From Amycolatopsis pittospori (GTDB lineage: Bacteria > Actinomycetota > Actinomycetes > Mycobacteriales > Pseudonocardiaceae): DNA of 40,344 bases. The position numbers and the translations under genes were made by a program. Below the pieces are notes generated by a model, which was not told where the DNA came from, searched no databases, and saw nothing but the letters and a program-made list of their open reading frames with translations. The DNA lies in assembly GCF_013870525.1 (NCBI RefSeq), contig NZ_JACBXD010000071.1, positions 1 to 40,344 of the forward strand. Reading direction: 5' to 3'. Each line of letters opens with the position of its first letter. The first letter of the stretch is position 1. Below are positions 1-9,237 of this stretch, in pieces.

Positions 1-1239
1 TGCGGCGCCGTCCTCCACAGTGGACTGAAGTGCCAGGACGGCCGCGCCGACGCCTGAGAGGAACAGCGCCGCCGCGGCGATCACCCGGGGTCGTCCGGCG
101 CGGGCCGACCTGCCTTCGGTCGGAGTGCGGAGTGCTTCGACGGGCGGGACCCGGGTCGCGGACCAGGCCGGGATGGCGGCCGCGAGCGTCGTGACGCCGA
201 CGCCGATCGCGAGCGCGGCGACCGTCGTGCGGGTGGTGAGCGGGACGTACACGTTCTCCTGACCCGCGACGGCCTGCAGTGCGGCGGCGACGCCGAGCCC
301 GCCGAACAAGCCGACCACGGACGCTATCCCGCCGACGACCGCCGCCTCGGCGAGCACGCCGGCGAAGACCTGCCGTTTGCCGGCGCCGACGCAGCGGAGC
401 AACGCCAGTTCCCGCGACCGTTGCGCCACCAGGATGGTGAACGAGTTCGTGATCACCATCGCGGCCACGACCATCGACAGTACGGCGAACGCGGTGAAGA
501 ACTCCGCCATTCCCGCCCCGTTCGGCGCGGTCTCGCGAAGCAGCTGAGCGGCGGCCTCCTTACCGGTGACCGCGGTGACTCCCAAGGCCTGCTTCAGATC
601 TTTGGCAAGCGCGGTGGAAGCGACGCCCGGCTCGGCGCGCACGACGATCTGCCCGAAAGTCGCGCTGGGATCCAACTTTCGCAGCGTTTCCGGTGACACC
701 ACCAGATTCGCGCCGCCCAGTCCCGAGTCGGTGGGGCGGCTGAACGTCCCCGTCAGCGTCAGCGGATGCCGTCCGCCGGAGGTGTCGAACACGGTCACGG
801 TCCGACCCACAGTGAAGTCCTCGGCGCTGTGCCGCTCCATGGCGACTTCACCAGGGCCGACGGGGAAGCGGCCGTCGGTCAGGTCATAGGGCCGCAGCCG
901 CTCGTCGGTGCCCGACGCGGTCGCGGCGGCGTCCTTCGGCCGGCCGGTCGCGTCGAGAATCGGGGCGCTGACGGTGGCCCGGCCGTCGGCGGCGGCGACT
1001 CCGGGGATCTGGCGGACCTCGGCCAGCATCGTGTCGTCGAGTGCGACGCGGCGGGTGGAGCTGATCGACGCGTCCACGCCGCGGGTTTCGAAGGCGACGG
1101 CGTCCCGCAGCCCGGCGCCGACGGCGTCTCCGAGGACGAACGACCCGGCGACGAAGGTGACGCCGAGGGTCACGGCGATGGCCGACAGCAGCAGACGCAG
1201 CGGCCGGGCCTTGAGTCCGGCGAGGACGGTTCGCAGCAT
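1..1239 (-). CDS. ABC transporter permease, MacB/FtsX type (partial, 3' end outside window)
   Basis: The reverse strand is open from the ATG at 1239 to the window edge, giving 413 residues with no stop. The protein begins MLRTVLAGLKARPLRLLLSA, a short cytoplasmic start followed by a first membrane segment (about residues 13-37). A large extracytoplasmic MacB-PCD-like region follows to about residue 235. Then comes an FtsX-type membrane domain with the family-typical stretch ITNSFTILVAQRSRELALLR and further hydrophobic segments. The family usually has about 800 residues with two FtsX domains, so about half is missing. The start overlaps the ATPase stop by one base (TGATG), so the two are translationally coupled. 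Likely role: membrane half of an exporter for peptides, lipids or envelope-active compounds; the substrate is unknown. Confidence 0.9.
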   Translation of the reverse strand, partial: MLRTVLAGLKARPLRLLLSAIAVTLGVTFVAGSFVLGDAVGAGLRDAVAFETRGVDASISSTRRVALDDTMLAEVRQIPGVAAADGRATVSAPILDATGRPKDAAATASGTDERLRPYDLTDGRFPVGPGEVAMERHSAEDFTVGRTVTVFDTSGGRHPLTLTGTFSRPTDSGLGGANLVVSPETLRKLDPSATFGQIVVRAEPGVASTALAKDLKQALGVTAVTGKEAAAQLLRETAPNGAGMAEFFTAFAVLSMVVAAMVITNSFTILVAQRSRELALLRCVGAGKRQVFAGVLAEAAVVGGIASVVGLFGGLGVAAALQAVAGQENVYVPLTTRTTVAALAIGVGVTTLAAAIPAWSATRVPPVEALRTPTEGRSARAGRPRVIAAAALFLSGVGAAVLALQSTVEDGAA

Positions 1240-1976
1240 CACGCCCCCAGACCGGTGAGCGCGCCGAGTACGGCGTCGGCGGTCGGGTGGGGGATCCGCG
1301 CGGCGATCCGGCCGTCGGCCAGCAGCACCCCGTGGTCGGTGTAGGACGCCGCGATCGGGTCGTGGGTCACCATCACCACGGTCTGGCCGAGTTCGCGGAC
1401 CGAGGTGCGCAGGAAACCGAGTACCTCGGCGCCGGAACGAGAATCGAGGCTTCCGGTGGGTTCGTCGGCGAACACGACGTCCGGCCTGCCGACGAGGGCG
1501 CGGGCGCAGGCCACCCGTTGCTGCTGGCCGCCGGAGAGCTCGCCCGGTTTGTGCCGCAGCCGTTGCCGCAGGCCCAGGGTGTCGACGACGGTGCCGAACC
1601 ACGCCGGATCCGGGCGGCGGCCCGCGAGCCGGAGCCCGAGCAGGATGTTCTCCTCCGCCGTCATGGTCGGCAGGAGGTTGAACGACTGGAACACGAAGCC
1701 GACGCGGTCCCGGCGCAGCCTGGTCAGCGCGGCGTCGGAGAGGCCGGTCAGCTCCGTCCGTCCGATCCGCACCCGGCCACCGTCCACTGTGTCCAGACCG
1801 GCGAGGCAGTGCATGAGGGTGGATTTGCCCGAACCGGACGGTCCCATGATCGCGGTGAACCGGCCGCGCGGGAAGTCCAGCGTCACGTGGTCGAGCGCCC
1901 GCACCGCCGTGTCGCCTCGGCCATAGACCTTCACTACGTCCACCGCGCCCGCGGCGGGACCGTCCATTGTGTTCAT
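1239..1976 (-). CDS. ABC transporter ATP-binding protein, MacB/LolD type
   Basis: A 245-residue ATPase of usual length for the family. It has Walker A GPSGSGKST near residue 45, Q-loop FVFQSFNLLPT, signature LSGGQQQR, Walker B VVFADEPTGSLD and switch VMVTHD. It powers the FtsX-type permease encoded next, whose start overlaps its stop. The start at 1976 (MNTMDGP) could instead be the internal ATG at 1967. The gene diverges from a two-component system whose likely binding repeats lie just upstream (1999-2037), so this pump is probably controlled by that system. This arrangement is typical of cell-envelope stress or antimicrobial peptide detoxification modules; the actual substrate cannot be read from sequence. 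Confidence 0.93.
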   Translation of the reverse strand: MNTMDGPAAGAVDVVKVYGRGDTAVRALDHVTLDFPRGRFTAIMGPSGSGKSTLMHCLAGLDTVDGGRVRIGRTELTGLSDAALTRLRRDRVGFVFQSFNLLPTMTAEENILLGLRLAGRRPDPAWFGTVVDTLGLRQRLRHKPGELSGGQQQRVACARALVGRPDVVFADEPTGSLDSRSGAEVLGFLRTSVRELGQTVVMVTHDPIAASYTDHGVLLADGRIAARIPHPTADAVLGALTGLGA

Positions 1977-1998
1977 TCCACGATCATGGCCGGGAGCA

Positions 1999-2037
1999 CC
2001 TGAACGATTCCTGAAACAACCTGAAGAACGCTTCAGG
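1999..2037. promoter_or_regulatory. Probable response-regulator binding repeats (CCTGAA direct repeats)
   Basis: CCTGAA occurs at 1999, 2010 and 2020, spaced 11 and 10 bp, about one helical turn. The last copy also forms an inverted repeat with TTCAGG: CCTGAAG at 2020-2026, AACG, CTTCAGG at 2031-2037. OmpR-family regulators bind phased direct repeats of this kind. The site lies between the divergent ABC and response-regulator genes, so it could control both. The sequence is seen directly; the binding is inferred. Confidence 0.6.
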
Positions 2038-2068
2038 AAGCCCGGCGGGGATCTGGGAGGATCAAGGT

Positions 2069-2743
2069 ATGCGCGTGCTCGTGGTGGAAGACGAAAAGCG
2101 GTTGGCCGAGACCCTCCAATGGGGACTCGAGGCCGACGGCTACGCGGTCGACCTCGCCCACGACGGTCTCGAAGGCCTCGAACTAGCGCAGCTCTTCCCC
2201 TACCAGGTGATCGTGCTGGACATCATGCTGCCGAAGCTGAACGGCTACCGCGTCTGCGCGGCGCTGCGGGAGCGCGGGGTGACCACACCGATCCTCATGC
2301 TGACGGCGAAGAACGGCGAGTACGACGAGGCGGAGGCGCTCGACACCGGGGCGGACGACTACCTGAGCAAACCGTTCTCGTACGTGGTGCTCACCGCGCG
2401 GCTGCGCGCGCTCACCCGCCGGGGTGCCGCGGGCTCGGCGGGCGTACTGGAGTTCGGCGACCTCGTGCTCGACCCGGCGAAACGGACCTGTCGCCGTGCC
2501 GGGACGCCGGTGTCGTTGACCACCAAGGAGTTCTCGGTGCTGGAATGCCTGCTGCGGCACGGTGGGCAGCTGGCGACGAAGCAGGACATCCTCGAACAGG
2601 TCTGGGATCTGGCCTATCGGGGTGATCCGAACATCGTCGAGGTCTACGTGAGCGCGTTGCGGCGCAAGCTGGACGCGCCGTTCGGACGGCGCACCATCGC
2701 CACCGTCCGCGGTGCCGGATACCGGCTGGTCACCGATGAATAA
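2069..2743 (+). CDS. OmpR/PhoB-family response regulator
   Basis: A 224-residue two-domain regulator. The receiver domain (1-115) has the acidic pocket VVEDE, phospho-acceptor Asp51 in VLDIMLP, LTAK and the conserved Lys in LSKPF. The C-terminal winged helix (about 125-222) includes LTTKEFSVLECLLRH and the family-typical end TVRGAGYRL. It should be phosphorylated by the kinase encoded immediately downstream, whose start lies within this gene's last codons (8-bp overlap). Targets probably include its own promoter and the divergent ABC transporter, because phased CCTGAA repeats lie between them. The length is normal and nothing is missing. Confidence 0.95.
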   Translation: MRVLVVEDEKRLAETLQWGLEADGYAVDLAHDGLEGLELAQLFPYQVIVLDIMLPKLNGYRVCAALRERGVTTPILMLTAKNGEYDEAEALDTGADDYLSKPFSYVVLTARLRALTRRGAAGSAGVLEFGDLVLDPAKRTCRRAGTPVSLTTKEFSVLECLLRHGGQLATKQDILEQVWDLAYRGDPNIVEVYVSALRRKLDAPFGRRTIATVRGAGYRLVTDE

Positions 2744-4118
2744 GTGGTGGCCGGCGTCGGTGCGGCGGAGCACCGCGCTCTCGGCGGCGGCGCTCTGCGC
2801 GATTGTCTTCCTCCTCGGCTGGCTGGGTACCCGGGAGCTGCTGAGCGCGCAACTGTCGGGCAGCGCCGTGAGCTCGACGCGAACCCAGCTCGACAGGATG
2901 GCCGACGTCTACCCGGCCGGGCTGCCCGCGCTGACTTCGGTACTCCAAGGCGAGGCGCTGTTCGAGGTCGTCGACGATTCCGGCAGGGCCCTGGTCAGCA
3001 GCGAGAACCTGCGCCGCTGGGATCCCGCCTGGACGCCGTTGCCGCCCGCGCCCGCGGGAGCGCCCGCGAACTGGACGATCACCACGAAGGCGACACTGAA
3101 GCCCGGCGACCACCCGCAGTGGCGTGAGTATCGCGAGTACACCGTGGTGGGCAAGGTCGTCGACGACGGTCCGCGCCGCGTCACGCTCTACCTGTTCGTG
3201 CTGCCGTGGGACACGCTCCGGACGTTGGGGACCTTCGACGACACCCTGATGTTCTTCGTGCCGCTCGCGGTGCTGGTCACCGCACTGGTCGCGTGGCTCG
3301 CGGCCGGGCGGGCGCTGCGGCCGGTGGAGGCGATCCGCCGCGAACTGGCCGAGGTCAGCGGGAGCAGGCTGGACCGCCGGGTGCCGGTGCCGCCGTCCCG
3401 CGACGAGGTCGCCCGGCTGGCCACCACCACGAACGCGACCCTCGACAGGCTGCAGCGGTCGCACGATCAGCAGGAACGGTTCGTCGCCGATGCCAGCCAC
3501 GAGCTCCGGAGCCCGCTGGCGAGTCTCCGGACCGGCCTGGAGGTCGCGCTCACCCATGCCGACCGCGCGGACTGGCAGGCCGTCGCCCGCCGGTCGCTGC
3601 TCGACGTCCAGCGCTTGCAGCGCATCACGGCGGATCTGCTGCAACTGGCCGTGGACGCGGGTGGTGCCCCGGACGGCGTCGTCGACCTAGCCGACGTGGT
3701 GGGGGAGCAGGTCGCCGAACGCGCGCTCGAACCCGACGGGCCGACCGTGGTGTCCTATGTGGACGGACAGGCCCCGGTCGTCGGCGAATCCGTGCAGCTG
3801 GAACGCCTTCTGCGCAACCTGCTCGACAACGCCGTGCGGCACGCGCGGTCGTCCGTCACCGTCCGGCTCCGGCGAGAAGGCGGGGAGGTGGTCCTCGAAG
3901 TGATCGACGACGGCCCCGGCATCCCCGCCGCCGACCGCGAGCGGGTCTTCGACCGCTTCGCCCGGCTCGACGACGCCCGGACCCGGGACGCGGGAGGTAG
4001 CGGACTCGGCCTCACGCTGGCCCGTGACATCGCCGTCCGGCACGGCGGATCACTGCGCGTGGAAGACAGTGAGACCGGCGCGCGACTGGTCGCCCGCGTA
4101 CCCGCCAGGGGTATGTGA
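2736..4118 (+). CDS. Sensor histidine kinase
   Basis: The ATG at 2736 (MNKWWPASVRR) overlaps the regulator stop and gives 460 residues. An in-frame GTG at 2712 would add eight residues and is less likely. One membrane segment lies near residues 12-34 and a second near 168-190, flanking a sensor domain of about 130 residues. HAMP, the dimerisation domain with His255 in DASHELRSPLASL, and a HATPase domain follow (N box LLDNAVRHA, G1 DDGPGIP, G2 GGSGLGLTLA). It is the partner of the preceding regulator. An oddity is that its final codons contain the first of three copper-operon operator sequences (4098-4114). Confidence 0.95.
   Translation: MNKWWPASVRRSTALSAAALCAIVFLLGWLGTRELLSAQLSGSAVSSTRTQLDRMADVYPAGLPALTSVLQGEALFEVVDDSGRALVSSENLRRWDPAWTPLPPAPAGAPANWTITTKATLKPGDHPQWREYREYTVVGKVVDDGPRRVTLYLFVLPWDTLRTLGTFDDTLMFFVPLAVLVTALVAWLAAGRALRPVEAIRRELAEVSGSRLDRRVPVPPSRDEVARLATTTNATLDRLQRSHDQQERFVADASHELRSPLASLRTGLEVALTHADRADWQAVARRSLLDVQRLQRITADLLQLAVDAGGAPDGVVDLADVVGEQVAERALEPDGPTVVSYVDGQAPVVGESVQLERLLRNLLDNAVRHARSSVTVRLRREGGEVVLEVIDDGPGIPAADRERVFDRFARLDDARTRDAGGSGLGLTLARDIAVRHGGSLRVEDSETGARLVARVPARGM
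4098..4114. promoter_or_regulatory. CsoR-like operator copy 1
   Basis: GTACCCGCCAGGGGTAT is an imperfect palindrome of the TACCC-GGGTA type bound by CsoR copper sensors. It lies inside the last codons of the histidine kinase gene. It is less symmetrical than copies 2 and 3, which start 37 and 69 bp further on, so it may be a weaker site. Confidence 0.5.
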
Positions 4119-4134
4119 CCAGTATCGCCCTACG

Positions 4135-4151
4135 ATACCCCTCTGGGGTAC
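4135..4151. promoter_or_regulatory. CsoR-like operator copy 2
   Basis: ATACCCCTCTGGGGTAC is a 17-bp near-perfect inverted repeat with TACCCC/GGGGTA arms, matching the GC-rich pseudo-palindrome recognised by CsoR repressors. It lies between the kinase stop and the copZ promoter. Confidence 0.7.
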
Positions 4152-4161
4152 CTTCAGGTCG

Positions 4162-4190
4162 TTGCGGTACCCCCCTGGGGTATGTACGGT
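4162..4190 (+). promoter_or_regulatory. Promoter of the copper operon with operator copy 3 in its spacer
   Basis: TTGCGG (4162-4167) and TACGGT (4185-4190) are separated by exactly 17 bp, a plausible housekeeping promoter. The spacer is filled by GTACCCCCCTGGGGTAT (4167-4183), the third CsoR-like operator. A repressor bound here would block RNA polymerase, and Cu(I) would release it. No csoR gene lies in the window, so the regulator would act from elsewhere. The -10/-35 assignment is inferred. Confidence 0.65.
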
Positions 4191-4236
4191 AGGTCCCGGA
4201 GCGGCACCGGGCCGCCGGGAAAGAAGGAGAGCCACG

Positions 4237-4443
4237 ATGAGCGAGACGACCTACACCGTCACCGGGATGACCTGCGACCACTGCGTCCGCTCGGTCATCG
4301 AAGAGGTCGCCAAGATCGACGGCGTCACCGGCGTCCTGGTCGATCTGCCGACCGGCGCCGTGACCGTCACCGGCACCCGTGAACCCGCGGCCGCGGACGT
4401 CCGCGCCGCCGTCGAAGAAGCCGGATACACGCTGACCGCCTGA
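4237..4443 (+). CDS. copZ: CopZ-like copper chaperone (heavy-metal-associated domain)
   Basis: A 68-residue single HMA domain, the usual size. The metal site is MTCDHC at residues 11-16 (two Cys binding Cu(I)), and the fold ends in the family-typical EEAGYTLTA. The ATG at 4237 follows a good ribosome site (AAGGAG at 4224-4229). It is expected to carry cytoplasmic Cu(I) to the ATPase CopA encoded two genes later. It is the first gene of the operon behind the CsoR-like operators. Confidence 0.92.
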   Translation: MSETTYTVTGMTCDHCVRSVIEEVAKIDGVTGVLVDLPTGAVTVTGTREPAAADVRAAVEEAGYTLTA

Positions 4444-4484
4444 GCTCCACGATCGCGGGTGGCACCCGCACTAAGGACTGCACG

Positions 4485-5392
4485 ATGAACACAGCAGCGA
4501 AGCTCTCCGCCTACGGTGTCGCGCTCGCCCTGGTCGCCGGTGGCGGCTGGGCGGCCGGTACCGCTGTCGGTCCGTTCGCCGGCGCCGCCGGCGTGCCCGG
4601 TGGTGAGGACGCCGGGCACTCGGACACCCACAGCGGCTCTGTCGCGGAGGCCGCGCAGGTCAAGCAGGAACACGAGCCCGCCGGGCTCGCGTCGTCCAGG
4701 GGCGGCTACACCCTCACGCCCACCACCACGACGCTCACCCCGGGAACGACCGGTCCCTTCTCCTTCCGGATCCTCGGCGCCGACGGCGCGCCGGTGACCG
4801 CCTACGACGTCGAACACGAAAAGCGGATGCACCTCATCGTCGTGCGCCGCGACACCGCCGGTTTCCAGCACGTGCACCCCGAACTCGCCGCGGACGGCAC
4901 GTGGACCGTGCCGCTTTCCGTACGCGAGGCGGGTGCCTATCGCGTCTTCGCCGACTTCAAACCCAGTGGGGGAGAGGCGACGACCCTGGGAGCGGACCTC
5001 TTCGCGGCCGGCGACTTCCGGCCGGCCGAATACCGGTCTTCGCACAGCGCGGAGGTCGACGGCTACCAGGTCCACCTCGACGGCGCACTCACGCCGGGCA
5101 CGTCGTCGAAGGTGAAGCTGACCGTGACCAAGGACGGCCGCGACGTCACCGATCTGCAGCCGTATCTGGGCGCTTACGGGCATTTGGTCGCGCTGCGCGG
5201 CGGCGACCTCGCCTATCTGCACGTCCACCCGGACGGCGAACCCGGTGACGGCCGGACCGCACCAGGCCCCGCGGTCACCTTCTACGCCGAGGTCCCTACG
5301 GCTGGGACCTACCGGCTCTTCCTGGACTTCCAGCACCAGGGCCGGGTCCGCACCGCCGAATTCACCGTCACCACCGGGGAAGGGAGTCACCG

Positions 5393-5396
<4 letters not shown>
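4485..5396 (+). CDS. Secreted or membrane-anchored His-rich protein of the copper operon
   Basis: A 303-residue protein with an N-terminal hydrophobic segment (about 9-34) that could be a signal peptide or membrane anchor. A His/Asp-rich linker (HSDTHSG) follows. Two beta-rich halves then share a pattern: a histidine-containing strand with an HVHP motif (FQHVHPE near residue 127, YLHVHPDG near 246), then a G-[AT]-Y-R-[VL]-F-x-D-F strand (GAYRVFADF, GTYRLFLDF). This looks like a duplicated immunoglobulin-like domain. HxH motifs suit copper binding outside the membrane. It sits between copZ and copA and overlaps copA by 4 bp, so a role in copper efflux or capture is likely but inferred. I do not know a named family for it. 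Confidence 0.85.
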
Positions 5397-7633
<2,237 letters not shown>

Positions 7634-7650
7634 CGAGGCGGACAGTTCTC

Positions 7651-7680
7651 CTCCAGTACGAACGCGCGTTCGTACTGGAG
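7651..7680. repeat. Perfect 30-bp palindrome behind copA
   Basis: The left arm is CTCCAGTACGAACGC and the right arm is its exact reverse complement, with no spacer. It begins 17 bp after the copA stop and lies just ahead of a decayed TetR gene. It could fold into a terminator hairpin (no T tract follows, which is common in actinobacteria), or it could be the operator of the lost TetR regulator. The symmetry is seen directly; the role is open. Confidence 0.75.
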
Positions 7681-7681
7681 G

Positions 7682-8006
7682 GGTTCCCCGAAAACGCTCG
7701 GCGAGATCGACCACGGTTTGGCTCTGCACAAGGAGATCTTGCCCGCGTTCGCCGGGTTGCTCGCACGATCGGCTCGCCGGATACCTTCGTGGGGAAGGGA
7801 AACTCGGCAGGATTTCCGGAGATGTCGAAGCGGCGACAACGATGCTGGTCGGCGTCTGTCACGAAACCGTGCTCTCAGGCCTGTTCCCGCACGGTTCGGC
7901 GGTCGTCACCTCGGTCGCCGGTCGATGCCGTAGTGACGACGGTGCCGGCGGGTATCGCGCCTCGCCGACCTCGGGTGTCTTGTTCGCCACGGCGCCGACG
8001 GGTTGA
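7682..8006 (+). pseudogene. Remnant of a TetR-family regulator (C-terminal ligand domain only)
   Basis: No intact gene fits this gap. One frame from 7691 reads KTLGEIDHGLALHKEILPAF and on to ...AGLLARS. Near 7770-7785 the similarity shifts to another frame reading AGYLRGEGKLGRISGDVEAA and then TTMLVGVCHETVLSGLF. Together these look like the final helices of a TetR_C domain (helix with LP.F..LL, then YLR.....GRI..DV..A...L.G..H). The N-terminal HTH is absent and at least one frameshift is needed, so it is not functional. The tail after about 7890 (to the stop at 8006) has no recognisable similarity. Confidence 0.55.
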
Positions 8007-8026
8007 TCGCCGGATGTTCTGGGTAA
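8001..8026 (+). promoter_or_regulatory. Candidate stress-sigma (SigB/SigF-type) promoter
   Basis: GGTT at 8001-8004 is followed after 16 bp by GGGTAA at 8021-8026, about 50 bp before the RsbW-like gene. This fits the GNNT-N14-16-GGGTA pattern described for stress sigma factors of Streptomyces. It would make the anti-sigma-like gene a member of the regulon it serves. This is one pattern match only. Confidence 0.35.
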
Positions 8027-8077
8027 CCCGTTTGTGCGACTTCAGCAGCGAGGCCGTGCGAGGGGAGGGATGTCTCC

Positions 8078-8539
8078 ATGATCAGTGTCGCGGAGCATCC
8101 GGTTCCAGGAACCTGGGTGCTCGACCTGCGGGCCACGACGCCCAAGGCGCTACCGGACATGCGGGCCTGGGTGGTCAGATGCCTTCCCGACCTCGGCGAC
8201 GGCCACCGCGACGACGTCCTGCTCGCGGCCACGGAACTCGTCGCCAACGCCTACCTTCACGGTGGTGGCGCACGTCACATCCAGGTGTGGCGCGGGGTCG
8301 CGCCGTGCGCGGTCCGCATCGAGGTCGCGGACGTCAGCATCGAACAGCCACGGGCCCGCCTTTCGCAGATCGAGGATCCGCGAGGACGCGGGCTTCTGGT
8401 GGTCGACGGGGTGGCCGTTCAGTGGGGCGTCCGGCGTGAGTCGGTACGCGGCGGGAAGATCGTCTGGGCGCACATCCGCTGCGACGGCGGTTGCCCCGAA
8501 GCCCTCCCTCGCGTGCGTAGGAGACGCTCACGGAGCTGA
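8078..8539 (+). CDS. RsbW-like ATP-binding protein (anti-sigma factor kinase family)
   Basis: A 153-residue HATPase_c_2 protein. The N box is AATELVANAYLHGGG (residues 50-64). The degenerate G1 region is VADVSIEQPRA, and the G2 region is GRGLLVVDGVAVQWGV. This is the layout of the many small actinobacterial RsbW/SpoIIAB-like kinases that bind a sigma factor or phosphorylate an STAS antagonist. The ATG at 8078 has a strong purine-rich site (GGGGAGGG at 8062-8069). It stands alone, with no sigma or antagonist gene adjacent, but the stressosome block starts 7 kb further on. Kinase activity and partner are inferred. Confidence 0.88.
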   Translation: MISVAEHPVPGTWVLDLRATTPKALPDMRAWVVRCLPDLGDGHRDDVLLAATELVANAYLHGGGARHIQVWRGVAPCAVRIEVADVSIEQPRARLSQIEDPRGRGLLVVDGVAVQWGVRRESVRGGKIVWAHIRCDGGCPEALPRVRRRRSRS

Positions 8540-8545
8540 ACCGCG

Positions 8546-9136
8546 TCACGTCTTCGTGCGGCCCTCGATGGCGGCGCGTGCGGCCTCGACCGACTTCCGG
8601 ACGACGACTTCCCGGGAATAGCCCTGCTTCGTGAAGACGCCGTCGAGGTAGAACGTGCCGTAGCCGTGCGCCTGGGTGAACAGCTGTTCCATCAGTTCGA
8701 GCCCGTCCTGCGGACGGTCGGCGACGGTCAGGCAGAGCATGACGAACTGGTCGGTCAGCCGCCGGGTCTGCTCGTGCAGCGCGGCGTGTTCCGGTCCTTG
8801 CAGGCCGTCGGCGTAGATGATGTTCATCCCGGCGCGGCGTTCGATCAGGTAGCCCGTGTACGCGCCCGCGGCCGCGGCCAGCGCGGCGACGGGGTCGCTC
8901 TCGGTCTCGATGGCGTCGTGGACCCTGTCGGCCAGCTGGCACGCGACGCTCGCGGCGATGGCCGCGAGCAGGCTCTCCTTGTCCGGGAAGTGCCGGTACG
9001 GGGCGCCGGGACTGACCTTCGCGCGCCGCGCGACCTCGGCGACCGAGAACGCGCCCAATCCCTGTTCGGCGATCAGGTCGAGCGAAACCCGCACGAGTTC
9101 GGCGCGGAGATCGCCGTGGTGGTACTTGCCGCCCAT
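8546..9136 (-). CDS. TetR/AcrR-family regulator
   Basis: 196 residues from the ATG at 9136 (MGGKYHHGDLR); a GTG at 9148 would add four. The N-terminal HTH reads FSVAEVARRAKVSPGAPYRH, followed by FPDKESLLAAIA. The rest is an all-helical ligand domain (WHG-type, from AAAAGAYTGYLIERR). It diverges from a zinc alcohol dehydrogenase, with two near-identical palindromes between them (9170-9208), so it very probably represses that gene and itself. The inducer is unknown. Confidence 0.92.
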   Translation of the reverse strand: MGGKYHHGDLRAELVRVSLDLIAEQGLGAFSVAEVARRAKVSPGAPYRHFPDKESLLAAIAASVACQLADRVHDAIETESDPVAALAAAAGAYTGYLIERRAGMNIIYADGLQGPEHAALHEQTRRLTDQFVMLCLTVADRPQDGLELMEQLFTQAHGYGTFYLDGVFTKQGYSREVVVRKSVEAARAAIEGRTKT

Positions 9137-9169
9137 GTCGTGGATCACACCGTCCCGGTCGCGGAATAT

Positions 9170-9208
9170 GTAAGAGCCCTCTTACGCTAGTTGTAAGTGA
9201 CCTCTTAC
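9170..9208. promoter_or_regulatory. Twin TetR operators between tetR and adh
   Basis: GTAAGAGCCCTCTTAC (9170-9185) is a perfect inverted repeat around CC. GTAAGTGACCTCTTAC (9193-9208) is the same element with two changes. Their starts are 23 bp apart, about two helical turns, which suits two dimers on one DNA face. They fill the divergent promoter region, so binding would silence both genes. Confidence 0.8.
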
Positions 9209-9237
9209 ATGGTCTCACTGTTTTCTCGGAGGGTTTC

